64,000 bases of DNA from Aerococcus viridans (GTDB lineage Bacteria > Bacillota > Bacilli > Lactobacillales > Aerococcaceae). Positions within the stretch are counted from its first letter, which is position 1. Each line of letters opens with the position of its first letter. Below the pieces are notes generated by a model. The model made no database searches and was not told the DNA's origin. It saw nothing but the letters and a program-made list of their open reading frames with translations. Of this stretch, positions 29,687 through 39,562 are shown piece after piece. A program made the translations under genes and the position numbers. The DNA is taken from positions 992,001-1,056,000 of the forward strand of contig NZ_CP014164.1 in assembly GCF_001543285.1 (NCBI RefSeq), written 5' to 3'.

Positions 29687-29858
29687 TAGTCTACAAACCT
29701 GTTGTTTGTTTCGATAAGAATAATGGGTTTGTATCTTTTTAATATCATTGATTAATCATTTCGTTTTAATATGATACTCGTTTAACGTAGACTAACTGTA
29801 GCCAACTATTCGATTGAAAGATTGTTTGATAGAACAACTAACTCATGGGGGGATACAA

Positions 29859-30473
29859 ATGAATATAACCGTTTTAGGAGCAGGAAATACTGGACTAGCA
29901 ATGGCAGCTCATGCTGTTGAACAAGGTAACCAAGTTACTTTATGGAATCGATTTGAAGAAGAAATTATTGATTTACTTCAAACAAATACGATCCACACAA
30001 CTGGAGAAGTAGAGGGATCTTTTCAACTAGATTTAGTTACAACAGATATGAAAGATGCTCTGAGAGATCCAGAACTCATCTTGATAACCACACCATCTTT
30101 TGTTCACCGTTATTTTGCTGAAGAATTGGCAAAATACCTAACCAATGACTCGCTCATTTTATTGTGTCCTGGAAGAACCTATGGCGCATTAGAATTTGTA
30201 GAAGTATTCAAGACATTTAATCGTGAAACAAAACCCACTGTAGCTGAAACTCAAACAGCTATTTATACCTGTCGCAAAACAAGTGACGATTCCGTAGAAA
30301 TCTTATCCATAAAATCAAATGTACTTTTTTCTGCACTGGATCATTCCATTAACCAATCGATTTATAACCAATTACCATCATATATAAAAGCGCAACTCGC
30401 TCCTGCAGATACAATAATTGAAACTTCAATTGGAAGTGTCGGCATGATTATGCATTGTTGTGTTTTGCAATAG
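29859..30473 (+). pseudogene. Opine (octopine/nopaline-type) dehydrogenase, N-terminal half only
   Basis: The product begins NITVLGAGNTGLAMAAHAVE, a Rossmann NAD(P)-binding motif, and carries the family's central ETSIGSVGMIMH segment (compare ETSLxNxGxxxHP) before stopping after 205 residues. Family members are around 350-360 residues, so the C-terminal catalytic domain is missing. The frame breaks where an IS3-type left end begins at about 30470-30490. ATG 29859 follows GGGGGGATAC. Almost certainly inactivated by insertion followed by deletion. Confidence 0.8.
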
Positions 30474-30826
30474 AGAAGTACATAGTTGGAGGTGCGGACA
30501 TAATCTTGGACAACTATAAGTCAGGAGAATGTCCATGTACTCTTACGAAGAAAGAATGAAAGCTGTAAAACTTTACATCAAATACGAACACTCTTTGGCG
30601 TCAGTCATTCATGAATTAGGCTATCCTTCTTCAAAAGCTTTATACAAATGGTTTAAGGAATATGAAGAGAATGGTGATCTTTCTAAGACTTCAAAAAGAA
30701 AACGTTGGAATGTCAACACATTATTGAACAGAAAATATAAAGTGTAAAAGATAATTAAGTTCACGTTCTTTTTGCCTCTCTCAACCGAATGGCGGAAGCC
30801 TTTCGTTCAATCGATCGGCTAATTAA
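30474..30826 (+). mobile_element. Fragment of an IS3-family element and other IS debris
   Basis: The segment begins with an IS-like end and encodes, from ATG 30529, about 60 residues of an IS3 OrfA helix-turn-helix domain (YEERMKAVKLYIKYEHSLAS). Homology stops near 30706. The frame then runs 13 residues into unrelated sequence and ends at 30747. The remaining 80 bases contain, on the minus strand, what may be the tail of another transposase gene. The next IS3 element starts at about 30827. Confidence 0.65.
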
Positions 30827-30847
30827 TGTAACAGTCTGTGTCCACGA

Positions 30848-31732
30848 CTACAAGGGCAAGACCACCCTTTCCGTCCTGGCCTCATACTGTTTTGACTCAG
30901 TGGCCGACCGATAGACGAATGACTTATCTCTTCCATTTTCAGACTGTTCTTCTTCCCAAGTTTTACGATAGTCTATGGGAGATTCGTAGTTTAGTGCGCC
31001 ATGCGGACGGAAATTATTCCACCAATGGACGTAGTCCATAAGTTGGACCTGCAGTTCATAGAGTGTATCGAATCGATTGTCGTAGACAAATTCAAACTTA
31101 AACGATTTATATGTCGATTCCGCTACGGCATTGTCATACGGATTTCCTTTTCTACTTAACGAGCGTTCAATGTCAAAGGTATCCAATAATTCATCGATCG
31201 TATGGTTATCAAATTCTTTTCCTCGATCGGTATGAAAAGTGTTCACCATATGTAGATCGCCCTTAACTGTCGCCAGGGCCTGCATGACTAAGTCAGCGGT
31301 CTTATGCGGTCCAGCGGAATAACCAATGATTTCACGATTAAATAAATCAAGGATAAAACATACATAAAACCACTTAGTAGCTACTTTGACGTAAGTCAAA
31401 TCCGTGACGATCACTTTCATCGGCTCTTCTTGTGAGAACTCACGGTTCAGGATGTTTTCGATTCTAGCTTGATTAACACCGGTTCTCTGGGGTTTGTAAG
31501 ACGGCCGGTTATATTTTGAGACGAGATGGAATTTTTTCATTATACGACCGATACGACGGCGAGAGACAGTAAAACCTCTCTTTTCAAGTACAGGTTTCAA
31601 TTTCCGCGTGCCGAACGCATTATTACTTCTTGCGAATTCTTCAATGATTGCTTGTTCGAGTTCTGATTCACTTTCTTTCTTTTTGGCTTCATAATAATAA
31701 GATCCTCTGTTAATTTTGAGGGCACGGCACAT
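30848..31732 (-). CDS. IS3-family transposase OrfB (integrase catalytic domain)
   Basis: A 294-residue rve-type DDE integrase. It has an N-terminal HTH_21 segment (CRALKINRGSYYYE) and acidic residues in VTDLTYVKV, TDRGKEFDN and NAVAESTYKSFKFE. The frame is open upstream of its first ATG and would be reached by -1 frameshifting from OrfA at the TTTAAAG heptamer (31804-31810, complement), giving a fused OrfAB. The reading KVEVIKANKHKYSISAM just before the ATG matches the family. Confidence 0.92.
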   Translation of the reverse strand: MCRALKINRGSYYYEAKKKESESELEQAIIEEFARSNNAFGTRKLKPVLEKRGFTVSRRRIGRIMKKFHLVSKYNRPSYKPQRTGVNQARIENILNREFSQEEPMKVIVTDLTYVKVATKWFYVCFILDLFNREIIGYSAGPHKTADLVMQALATVKGDLHMVNTFHTDRGKEFDNHTIDELLDTFDIERSLSRKGNPYDNAVAESTYKSFKFEFVYDNRFDTLYELQVQLMDYVHWWNNFRPHGALNYESPIDYRKTWEEEQSENGRDKSFVYRSATESKQYEARTERVVLPL

Positions 31733-31767
31733 CGCTGATATAGAATACTTATGTTTGTTTGCTTTGA

Positions 31768-32064
<297 letters not shown>

Positions 32065-32329
32065 AGATTCCTCCAGTGTGTTTCTTTTAGTATACACACC
32101 TTATCTTTTCTGTCCAACTCAGTGTAACCTATCCAAATTAAAGGAGAGATTTGAAAAGGGCGGCAAGATGTTTGAGCAGAAAAAGGAAGGTTAGGTAGTC
32201 AGCCCTTGCGTCTTTGAATGGGTTAGATTTTAAAAATGGGTGGTAGGGTGCTGGATAATTTTTGAATAGGTTGGTCTTGAGTAAGGGGAGATAGAAAGTA
32301 AAACAAGGGGAAGGGTTAGGGGGTAGCGA

Positions 32330-32952
32330 GTGAATGTTTTTTTGCTGACATTGCATGGAACAGACGAGGCCTATAGTCAGATCTTCCAGCCGCTCTTGAA
32401 GTGGCAGCTTCCACTCAAGTGGTATGTTGCCAGCCTCTTTCTTGTGCTTTTGCTGGCATTTCCCTCTATCCGTCAAGACGGGGGCCTAGCCCAAGCATTG
32501 AGCTCTCGACCAATAGGAGGAGCTGGCTGCTTTCCTTTGCCACCTACGTCGTTGCGGCTATCCCGGTGGAGGAAGTAGCCAGGCGGGGGTTCGCGCTCCT
32601 GCACCTGCAGAAGCGCTATAGCGCCTTTGTCGCGAGCATGATCATCGGTGTCCTCTGGGCAGTCTGGCATGCTCCGCTCCTGTTTAATTTGGACAATGTC
32701 ATGTCCACGTATCCGCTGCTGCCTTGGTTTGTCGACGCGATGATGGACTCAGTTATTTATGTTTGGCTCTACAATTCCATAAAGGGGAGCGTCTTTCTCT
32801 TGGTTCTTTACCATGCCTTGTCTAATACTTTGGGAGGTTTCGCGGGCTGGTCCACTGCTACTGCGAGCATCGTAATCGCCGCCCTCCTGCTCCTTATCTA
32901 CAAACCGGCCACCATCTCGGCGAATAGCCGAAAGTATAGCCTTTCGGATTAG
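32330..32952 (+). pseudogene. CPBP-family intramembrane protease, frameshifted
   Basis: The first frame (32330-32480) gives the family's N-terminal membrane part (PLLKWQLPLKWYVASLFLVL). The catalytic part continues in another frame from about 32480 to 32952: EEVARRGFALLHLQ (first glutamate motif), VLWAVWHAPLLF (FxxxH-like) and YHALSNTLGG (HxxxN-like). A frameshift near 32470-32510 separates them. The region is visibly richer in G and C than its surroundings, suggesting foreign origin. The 200 bases before it (32129-32329) are purine-rich and hold no recognisable gene. CPBP proteins are linked to bacteriocin immunity or protein processing; this copy is probably dead. Confidence 0.7.
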
Positions 32953-33054
32953 AAAAACTACTATAAAAGCAATAACTTGATATTCTTCAATTTTTTTCCT
33001 CCTTCTTTTCTTATGATAGAACCATCAATTGATGATTAAAAAAAGAAAGAGGAA

Positions 33055-33371
33055 TTGAATATGAGAAAGAACATAATGATGACAACAGGAGCCGTCTTGG
33101 CAGCCACAGGGGCACTGTTCCTAAATCCCCTGACGGCCAGCGCCCACTGCGAAACGATGGACGGACCAGTGATTGGCGATGCGCAAAAGCGCTCGCGGAG
33201 GAAAACTCTAGCTACATCGCGAAATGGGTATTGCCTGAACGGGAAGAAGACATTGAGGGTATCTTTGCTCAGGTGATGGAAGTGAGAGATGATAGCCCTG
33301 AGGCTCAGAAATTAGCCGATCAGTATCTCTTCGAGAATCTGGTCCGTATCCATTCAGAAATTTTTATCTAG
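33055..33371 (+). pseudogene. Secreted DUF6448-like protein, frameshifted
   Basis: From the start codon the frame gives a signal peptide (NIMMTTGAVLAATGALFLNP, cut after ASA) and the family start AHCETMDGPVIGDAQ. The frame then shifts near 33185; the continuation in another frame reads KALAEENSSYIAKWVLPERE, then SPEAQKLADQYLFENLVRIH, ending at 33371. These segments recall DUF6448 proteins. The sequence up to 33480 contains no further gene. Like its neighbour it is GC-richer and decayed. Function of the family is unknown. Confidence 0.65.
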
Positions 33372-33530
33372 CAGCCACCGAGGGTTCCAACTGGCCGAAG
33401 GCAAGCTGGAAGAAATGTTGCATGCCATGGCTATTGGCTAAAGAATGTTCTGCAGTCAGGAAGTCCATTTACACAGAATTATTGACACTCCCCTCGTTTT
33501 TCAATTCTAAAATAATAAAAAATGTTTAGT

Positions 33531-33559
33531 TTGCTATCGATTTTCTTTTCTAGTATACT
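33531..33559 (+). promoter_or_regulatory. Promoter of ykoFEDC
   Basis: TTGCTA at 33531-33536 and TATACT at 33554-33559, 17 bases apart, lie directly upstream of the riboswitch. Confidence 0.65.
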
Positions 33560-33584
33560 GAATTAACAAAATTAAATAGTTATT

Positions 33585-33718
33585 TAATCCGGAGAGCCTT
33601 TTAAAGGAGGCTGAGAGTGCTAGAAGCAGATTCGTGAACCTGATCAACTTTATTGTTGCGTAGGAAGATTGTAATTTTTACTATACTCTTTTTCTGGATT
33701 ATTAACTGGAAAAGGAGT
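33585..33718 (+). promoter_or_regulatory. TPP riboswitch with SD-sequestering expression platform
   Basis: The aptamer (33585-33670) has the conserved GGCTGAGAG (33609-33617) and GAACCTGATC (33636-33645) elements and the closing GCGTAGGAAG. P1 pairs AATCC (33586-33590) with GGAAGATT. Downstream, ACTCTTTTTC (33685-33694) is complementary to GAAAAGGAGT (33709-33718), which contains the ykoF ribosome site. A competing helix can form between 33578-33590 and 33696-33707. This predicts translational OFF with thiamine pyrophosphate bound; the aptamer is recognised, the switching scheme is inferred. Confidence 0.93.
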
Positions 33719-33725
33719 TTTTATT

Positions 33726-34358
33726 TTGTCAAAAAAAGAATATGTCTCGTATGGTAGTTGTGCAGTAGGCGTTCCTGGTTCAAAAGAAGGAATTGCCGGA
33801 ATTAGATTCAACTTAGCACCAATGTCTGATGACTTTGTGGATATTATCCTATCTTCACTTGAAAATGTAGATACTTCAATGGTGTGGAGTGAAACTGATC
33901 CCACTTCAACGGTTTATCGTGGTAGAGAATCGGCTGTATTTGACAGCGTTCGAGCAGTATTTTCTCAAGCATATCATGATGATGTACATATGAGTATTCA
34001 TATGACTATCTCGAAAGGTTGCCCAGGAGATCACGATGCAGACTACACGCTTGATTATGATGATAAGCGTATAAATAACCGCAACAGCCGCGAAATATCA
34101 TTCCCCGTTGTTGGTAAGTTTTCGCTGTATCCAATGGGCTCTGATAACTATATGTCACTTATTGAAGAGGTTGTTAACAATGGGATTGACCGAGGTGTTT
34201 TTGCTGGAAGTGGACATTACACGACTTACTTACAAGGTGATGTACATGATGTCTTTGATTATTTAGAATATGTTGCAGAAAGGGCTGGCAAAGATGTTAG
34301 TCATTATATCATAGAAGCTTCTTTACTCTGTAACTTACCGGAAGGTGAATCATTATGA
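33726..34358 (+). CDS. ykoF: Thiamine/HMP-binding protein YkoF
   Basis: A 210-residue YkoF-family protein, a soluble binder of thiamine or its hydroxymethylpyrimidine (HMP) moiety. It has two tandem ferredoxin-like halves: GIRFNLAPMSDDFVDIILSS in the first and FSLYPMGSDNYMSLIEEVVN in the second. Start is TTG 33726 behind AAAAGGAG, which the riboswitch can hide. First gene of ykoFEDC; its end overlaps the ykoE start (ATGA-type). Confidence 0.9.
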   Translation: MSKKEYVSYGSCAVGVPGSKEGIAGIRFNLAPMSDDFVDIILSSLENVDTSMVWSETDPTSTVYRGRESAVFDSVRAVFSQAYHDDVHMSIHMTISKGCPGDHDADYTLDYDDKRINNRNSREISFPVVGKFSLYPMGSDNYMSLIEEVVNNGIDRGVFAGSGHYTTYLQGDVHDVFDYLEYVAERAGKDVSHYIIEASLLCNLPEGESL

Positions 34359-34942
34359 ATAAAGAACCACTGAAATTAAGAGACTTTATTTTTATCGGAT
34401 TAATCTCTGTCGCATTTGGAATTGTTTATTTAATTGCATTATATTTAGGAGCTGCTTTAACAACTGCCCTTACTCCAGTAGGTATTGGTATTTTAGGATA
34501 TGAACCTTTTTATGGTATTTGGTTTATGGCACCTGTTGTTGCTCTTTATGTTCTTAGACGGCCAAGCGTTGGTATTATTACTGAAATATTTGCCGCTGTC
34601 ATAGAAGTTGTTTTAGGAAATGTTTTTGGTCCAATTGTTATAGTAAGTGCCTTTATCCAAGGTTTAGGTGTTGAATTGCCTTATATGTTTACGAAGTATC
34701 GTCGCTATAACATGAGAAATTCAATGGTAGGTGCCGTTTTGGCTACAATTTTCAGTTTTATCTGGACTGCATTCAGAAACGATTATGCTTCACTTGAAAT
34801 TTCTATTGTTATAGCTATCTTTGTTATTCGTTTAATAAGTTCACTTATTTTTACTGGATTTATTGCACATAAACTTTGTATTGCTTTAGACAACACTGGA
34901 CTATTGAAATCTTATGGTGTCAGTCATGAAAAAGATAAATAA
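34355..34942 (+). CDS. ykoE: ECF transporter S component YkoE
   Basis: A 195-residue membrane protein with five to six hydrophobic helices and the family segments ALTPVGIGILGYEPFYGIWF and EVVLGNVFGPIVIVSAFIQG. It is the substrate-capture subunit of an energy-coupling-factor importer for HMP/thiamine. It overlaps both neighbours by a few bases, so the four genes are translationally linked. Confidence 0.9.
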   Translation: MNKEPLKLRDFIFIGLISVAFGIVYLIALYLGAALTTALTPVGIGILGYEPFYGIWFMAPVVALYVLRRPSVGIITEIFAAVIEVVLGNVFGPIVIVSAFIQGLGVELPYMFTKYRRYNMRNSMVGAVLATIFSFIWTAFRNDYASLEISIVIAIFVIRLISSLIFTGFIAHKLCIALDNTGLLKSYGVSHEKDK

Positions 34943-36422
34943 TCACGGACTTGTTGTTGAACAATTAGAATTCTATCTAGAAAATAGCGTACAATTTTCA
35001 AATATGAGTTTTTCAATCAATCCTGGAGAAATTGTGCTCCTAGCGGGTGCAAGTGGATCAGGAAAAAGCACACTAGCAGGTGTTCTAACAGGATACTATC
35101 CTGAAAATGGCGGGACATTAAATTCCGGCACAATTTCTGTTTCGGGACAAGACATCTTATCTATGGACAATCAGGAATCTATGGAGTATATATCTGCATC
35201 ATTTCAGAATGCCCGACTAGCATTTGCTATGGAAAATCTCTATCAAGAATTAATTTTTTGCTTAGAGAACAAAGGTTTTGATCCTTCATTAATGGATGAA
35301 ATGGTTAAAGAACACGCAAAGAAAACAGGAGTTACCGAATTGCTTGAACGTTCTTTTGATGCCATGTCTGGCGGAGAATTACAGCGAGCAAACTTTTCAT
35401 GTTTGGAAATCATTGATCCACTCGTCTATATATTAGATGAACCATTTTCTAACTTGGATGATCAAAAAGCAAACGAACTTCAAGAAACAATTTTAGAACT
35501 AAAAAAACAAAATAAAATCATTCTAGTCATCGATCACCGTCTTGATAGGTGGCAATTCGTTGACCGAATGATGGTATTAAGTCGAGTGGGGCAACTTCTA
35601 GACACAAATATCTCACTTGATCCACTTTCTACTAACGATCAATCCCTACTTGAACAAGAAGGGTTATTATTAGAACTAGAAAGACCTCTGCAACGAGCAG
35701 AAGTATCAAATAACTTGGAGCCTATTTTTCAAATCGAAAATATTACGATTAAACTAGGAGAATATAAAACAAAGTGGCTGAAAAAAATGTGGCATCCTTA
35801 CCGCATTTTATTAAAAAACTGCAACATGAAGATTTACCCAGGAGAATTAATTGCATTACAAGGAAAAAGTGGATCCGGTAAATCAACTATTTTTCAGACG
35901 ATTCTGGGGGAATATCCTTTTGACGGGACTATGCATATGAAAGATTTAAAGTTTGATTCTAAGAATAGGAAAGATTGGCTTTCTCAAATTGGAGTTGTTT
36001 TTCAAGATCCTTCTCTTCAATTTTTAACAACTTCATGTTTTGAAGAATTGAAGATTGGAGTGCAAGCTGTTTATCCTGAAAAGAATGAAGAAGAAACTAC
36101 AAAATTAATCACTAATCTCTTGAAGCGACATAACTTAGAAGATCAAGCTTCTACTTCACCATGGCTTTTAAGTCAGGGTCAACAACGTCGATTAGCAGTA
36201 CTTTGTATGTTAATTAAAGGACAGAGACTGCTACTAGTTGATGAACCAACCTACGGTCAAGATAAACAAAATGCACTCGAAATTATGAATAATTTAAATG
36301 AACTCAGGCAAAATGGAACATCCATCATCTTCACCAGTCACGATCAGGAATTAGTAAAGCACTATGCTGATCGTGGTTATTTACTAGAAAACCAAGAGTT
36401 AATTGAGGTGTCCTATGATTGA
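34926..36422 (+). CDS. ykoD: ECF transporter ATPase YkoD (two ABC domains)
   Basis: A fused double ATPase of about 498 residues. Domain 1 has Walker A GASGSGKST, signature MSGGELQR and Walker B VYILDEPFSNLD. Domain 2 has GKSGSGKST, LSQGQQRR (signature with Q for the second G) and LLVDEPTYGQD, and TSHDQELV as H-loop. It powers the ECF importer with YkoC. ATG 34926 or 34914 could be the start; both lie within the end of ykoE. Confidence 0.92.
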   Translation: MKKINNHGLVVEQLEFYLENSVQFSNMSFSINPGEIVLLAGASGSGKSTLAGVLTGYYPENGGTLNSGTISVSGQDILSMDNQESMEYISASFQNARLAFAMENLYQELIFCLENKGFDPSLMDEMVKEHAKKTGVTELLERSFDAMSGGELQRANFSCLEIIDPLVYILDEPFSNLDDQKANELQETILELKKQNKIILVIDHRLDRWQFVDRMMVLSRVGQLLDTNISLDPLSTNDQSLLEQEGLLLELERPLQRAEVSNNLEPIFQIENITIKLGEYKTKWLKKMWHPYRILLKNCNMKIYPGELIALQGKSGSGKSTIFQTILGEYPFDGTMHMKDLKFDSKNRKDWLSQIGVVFQDPSLQFLTTSCFEELKIGVQAVYPEKNEEETTKLITNLLKRHNLEDQASTSPWLLSQGQQRRLAVLCMLIKGQRLLLVDEPTYGQDKQNALEIMNNLNELRQNGTSIIFTSHDQELVKHYADRGYLLENQELIEVSYD

Positions 36423-37137
36423 TCGCATTAACCCATTTATAAAACTAGTAACTGTTTTAGTCACCAGTTTACTCTTAATGTTCTCACCAGACTGGCGCCT
36501 CAATACTTTTATAATTGTGATTGTTCTCTTACTTCTATTTACTAGTAAAAGAGTTAAATTGAGGAAAGCATTAAAAATCATTCTTCCAGCTCTTATCTTA
36601 TCATGTGCTTTCTTCATTACTGGATGGCAGTTTAGTCATACTGGCGGTACTGACATTAGTCTATCTGCGCAATCAACACGTTTTGTTATGGAAGATGCTA
36701 CATTTTTAAATGGGCTACAATTAGGGACACGTATCTTTTCTTTCGCAGTACTCGGTTTATTAACAGCATTGACTATCTATCCAAATGAGTTAATTGCTAG
36801 TATGGTTCAGCAAGGAAAGTTATCGAATAGTCTATCTTATGGTGTTTTGGCATCTGTTTATCTAATCCCTTCAATGAGGAAAAATTATTCACAAGCAAAA
36901 CTAACTTATCAAGTTAGACAAATTAAATTGGGGAAATTTGATTATAGACCCATGATCGGACTCCTCATTCGGTCTATACGTTGGGCTGATGCATTGGCAA
37001 TGGCAATGCATGCAAAAGGTTTTTCTGAAGAACGGACCCATTACATTCAAACTAAAGTGAAGTGGTATGATGTTGTTTTTCTCATTACGCTTCCCCTCAT
37101 GACGTTAATCGGATTGGTATATCTCAGACTCCTCTAA
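36415..37137 (+). CDS. ykoC: ECF transporter T component YkoC
   Basis: A 240-residue EcfT-type membrane protein. It begins DRINPFIKLVTVLVTSLLLM and has the coupling-helix region near the C-terminus (SIRWADALAMAMHAKGFSEE, related to the family's AxxARGF motifs). It joins the ATPase to the S component. ATG 36415 follows GAGGTG and overlaps the ykoD stop. A strong terminator follows at 37236-37280. Confidence 0.9.
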   Translation: MIDRINPFIKLVTVLVTSLLLMFSPDWRLNTFIIVIVLLLLFTSKRVKLRKALKIILPALILSCAFFITGWQFSHTGGTDISLSAQSTRFVMEDATFLNGLQLGTRIFSFAVLGLLTALTIYPNELIASMVQQGKLSNSLSYGVLASVYLIPSMRKNYSQAKLTYQVRQIKLGKFDYRPMIGLLIRSIRWADALAMAMHAKGFSEERTHYIQTKVKWYDVVFLITLPLMTLIGLVYLRLL

Positions 37138-37235
37138 TTTAATTAAAAAATATTTTTACATTAGAAACGTATTTCGGTTGTACAATATTTGACGTTAGGG
37201 AATAAAAATGGTTCTATGTCAAACATACTAAGATT

Positions 37236-37280
37236 AGTAGTGTAATATACACGACGGTGGATTTACACTACTATTTTTTT
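37236..37280 (+). terminator. Terminator downstream of ykoC
   Basis: Ten-base perfect arms (AGTAGTGTAA at 37236-37245 and its complement at 37263-37272) are followed by a T-run. Confidence 0.9.
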
Positions 37281-37298
37281 ATCGACGAATTTACAATT

Positions 37299-38107
37299 GG
37301 TTCTGTTGCAAAGTTTTAAATAAAGAATAAAATCCCTTACGGTATCTATGATTTAAGCTGGGATTCCCAATAATACCTTGATTTCAGTACAGACCGAAAA
37401 CCCGAAGAGAGTGCCTTCTTTTCGGGTTTTCTTATATAATCCTCGAATGGCCTCCATGCCTTTAATCGTGGTAGAGGCAGTGCGTAAACTTCGATAGAAT
37501 TTATTGCGTCTCTTTACTGGACGATGGTCTTGTTCAATCAAATTATTCAGGTATTTAATGGTACGATGTTCTGTCCCTTGATAAAAGCCGTATTCTTTTA
37601 GTTTCTTAAAGGCACTTGTAATAGAGGGGGCTTTATCTGTGACTACAACCTTCGGTTCATCAAACTGCTTCACTAACCGCTTAAGAAAAGCATAGGCTGC
37701 TTGTGTGTCCCGTTTTTTACGTAACCAAATATCCAAGGTTAAACCATCTGCATCGATGGCTCGATACAAATAATGCCATTTTCCTTTAATTTTGATGTAC
37801 GTTTCATCCATTTTCCATGAATAAAAGGATTTTTTATTTTTCTTTTTCCAAATTTGATAGAGTAGTTTGCCATATTCTTGCACCCAACGATAAATCGTCG
37901 TATGAGAAACGTTAATGCCACGATCATATAAGATTTCTTGAACTTCACGATAGCTAAGGTTATAACGAAGATAGTAGCCCACGGCTACAATAATCACATC
38001 CTGCTGAAATTGCTTTCCTTTAAAATGATTCATCGTCATTCCTCCTGCTATCTTTTTCTATTATGCTACCTTATTTGATAGTAGATTTAAAACCTTGCAA
38101 CAGAACC
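37299..38107 (-). mobile_element. IS1216-like IS6-family insertion sequence
   Basis: Terminal inverted repeats start GGTTCTGTTGCAAAGTTTTA at 37299 and the complementary end at 38107 (one mismatch, AAGG for AAAG). Total length is 809 bases, the size of IS1216. No 8-base target duplication is visible, which is common after IS6-type cointegrate rearrangements. Confidence 0.95.
37353..38033 (-). CDS. IS6-family (IS1216-like) transposase
   Basis: A 226-residue DDE transposase. N-terminal HTH (SYREVQEILYDRGINVSHTT), catalytic residues in KMDETYIKIKG, VVTDKAPSITSAF and LIEQDHRPVKRR. The start MNHFKGKQF is the family start (codon 3 of the longest frame). Intact and probably active. Such elements drive gene capture and rearrangement in Enterococcus, Lactococcus and Aerococcus. 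Confidence 0.95.
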   Translation of the reverse strand: MNHFKGKQFQQDVIIVAVGYYLRYNLSYREVQEILYDRGINVSHTTIYRWVQEYGKLLYQIWKKKNKKSFYSWKMDETYIKIKGKWHYLYRAIDADGLTLDIWLRKKRDTQAAYAFLKRLVKQFDEPKVVVTDKAPSITSAFKKLKEYGFYQGTEHRTIKYLNNLIEQDHRPVKRRNKFYRSLRTASTTIKGMEAIRGLYKKTRKEGTLFGFSVCTEIKVLLGIPA

Positions 38108-38133
38108 AAAATGAATAATGGAAAAGAGTATAT

Positions 38134-38163
38134 AAAAAACCAGGCAATCTAATGATTACCTGG
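38134..38163 (-). terminator. Terminator after tmRNA copy 2
   Basis: On the minus strand, CCAGGTAAT and ATTGCCTGG form a hairpin followed by TTTTTT. It lies about 165 bases beyond the tmRNA 3' end; the bases between show no gene. Confidence 0.75.
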
Positions 38164-38326
38164 CAGATATTACTCATCAGTCCTATTTGACGAAGAGCCT
38201 ATTAATAAATACTAAATAACGTATTCGCGATATTTGAAATTATTTACCAACACTATTTGTAAAAGAACCATTTTCCTAAGCGCTTTTTTTATACCTCAGC
38301 AGTATATTACCGCTCGAATAAAATTA

Positions 38327-38688
38327 TGGAGGTGAGGGGATTTGAACCCCTGTCCAGACACTCCGATTATATAACTTTTACCACTATAGTTTATTCTCGA
38401 ATTTGCGCACTAATGGTGAATAAACAAACCAATTAGATTGCTAGTCTGATTAATCTCTTTTCCTTGCTCCAGACGGAAGCTTAGAACGTAACCTACTATA
38501 ATAGGACTCGGAACCAGCGCATAGGTGACGCCGGGCGAATCTTAGCTAGCTGTTATTAGGCAGCGAAAGCTAAAGTGTTTGTTTCTTGTTTGTCAGTTAT
38601 ATTTAAACTGGTAACGTTGTTGCGAAGACGTAACCTCCGAGCAGTAGTCATACATCGGGCCATGCCTGTCGAATCCAATAACACCCCC
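38327..38688 (-). ncRNA. ssrA: tmRNA, copy 2
   Basis: A second full-length tmRNA gene, also 362 nt, in the opposite orientation to copy 1. The acceptor stem, D-region, T-arm and tag frame (DKQETNTLAFAA with two stops) are all intact. Eight bases differ from copy 1. In the long helix beside the acceptor, positions matching 20051 and 20340 change together (G-C to A-U), 20337 changes a G-C to a G-U, and 20045/20349 change A-U to G-C. TTGACA and TATTAT promoter elements lie upstream (about 38703-38732). Both copies look functional. Confidence 0.96.
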
Positions 38689-38860
38689 GTGAATGTTCCC
38701 CTAATAATATCACGATTTATACAAGAATGTCAAAAAATACGTGCTAGTTCAACCTGATTAGTGGTTTTTTGAATATTTTATTATTAATAAGTGCTTTGAT
38801 TTGAGTGTAAACACTTATATGTTATAATGTTTATATATTTTAGAGAAAGAGGATGATATC

Positions 38861-39079
38861 ATGTCAAACGAAAACAATGGTACTTTCGATAAAATTAAAG
38901 GGTCAGTGAATGAAGCAGTCGGTAAAGTTACTGGCGATACAGAGCAAGAAGGTAAAGGTAAAGCGCAACAAGCTCGCGGTGAAGTAGAAGAAAAAGTCAA
39001 TGATGCGAAAAAATCTTTTGATGATGCCAAAGTTGATGTTAATGGTCGCATAGACGGTTTTACTAACAACGATAAATAG
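38861..39079 (+). CDS. csbD: CsbD family stress protein
   Basis: A 72-residue, highly charged protein (KIKGSVNEAVGKVTGDTEQE, KAQQARGEVEEKVNDAKKSF) typical of CsbD, a small general-stress protein of unknown biochemical function. ATG follows GAAAGAGGATGA. It diverges from tmRNA copy 2. The truncated csbD next to tmRNA copy 1 is nearly identical over its first 26 codons. A terminator hairpin (AAGATGT/ACATCTT, T-run) follows at 39100-39131. Confidence 0.93.
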   Translation: MSNENNGTFDKIKGSVNEAVGKVTGDTEQEGKGKAQQARGEVEEKVNDAKKSFDDAKVDVNGRIDGFTNNDK

Positions 39080-39099
39080 TAGATGAATAATAAATTTGA

Positions 39100-39131
39100 A
39101 AGATGTGGCTGAAAAGTTACATCTTTTTTCT
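39100..39131 (+). terminator. Terminator after csbD
   Basis: Arms AAGATGT and ACATCTT with a T-run. The remaining stretch 39132-39550 (about 420 bases) shows no gene, RNA motif or repeat that I can support. Confidence 0.75.
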
Positions 39132-39562
39132 ATACTCATCTTTTCACCATTAAGCAAAATATATTACTAGAAAAATTGAGAATGGATACAAGTTGTAAAT
39201 TACGGTTCGATACTAACTATATAGTAATCATTACATACAAGATAAATTGATTTCCTGGCGCTATACTTCTTCACAGTAGGATGGTAGTATACGGTATTAT
39301 AAGAGGTTCTATTAGGTTTTTAGAATAAGTAATTGTCATTATACAGCATACACTTTAAAGAAAAAGTTAAGGAGCGAATGATGTCTAATCTGTGCGCTTA
39401 TTTATATTAAATTTTCTTTGCTAGTGAATAAAAAATGGCCTATATATTTGAAATCGCTAAATTTGAAGCACCTATTTTGTATTGTTAAAATATGTTTTCT
39501 ACCCTTCACCTGATAGGCTATAATTTGAGATAGAGAAGTGAAATATATTAGGAGGTTTACGG

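Noticed and set aside
38575..38757. Open frame of 60 residues on the + strand across tmRNA copy 2
   Set aside because: It is antisense to the tmRNA 5' part and its promoter; no ribosome site and the composition follows the RNA.
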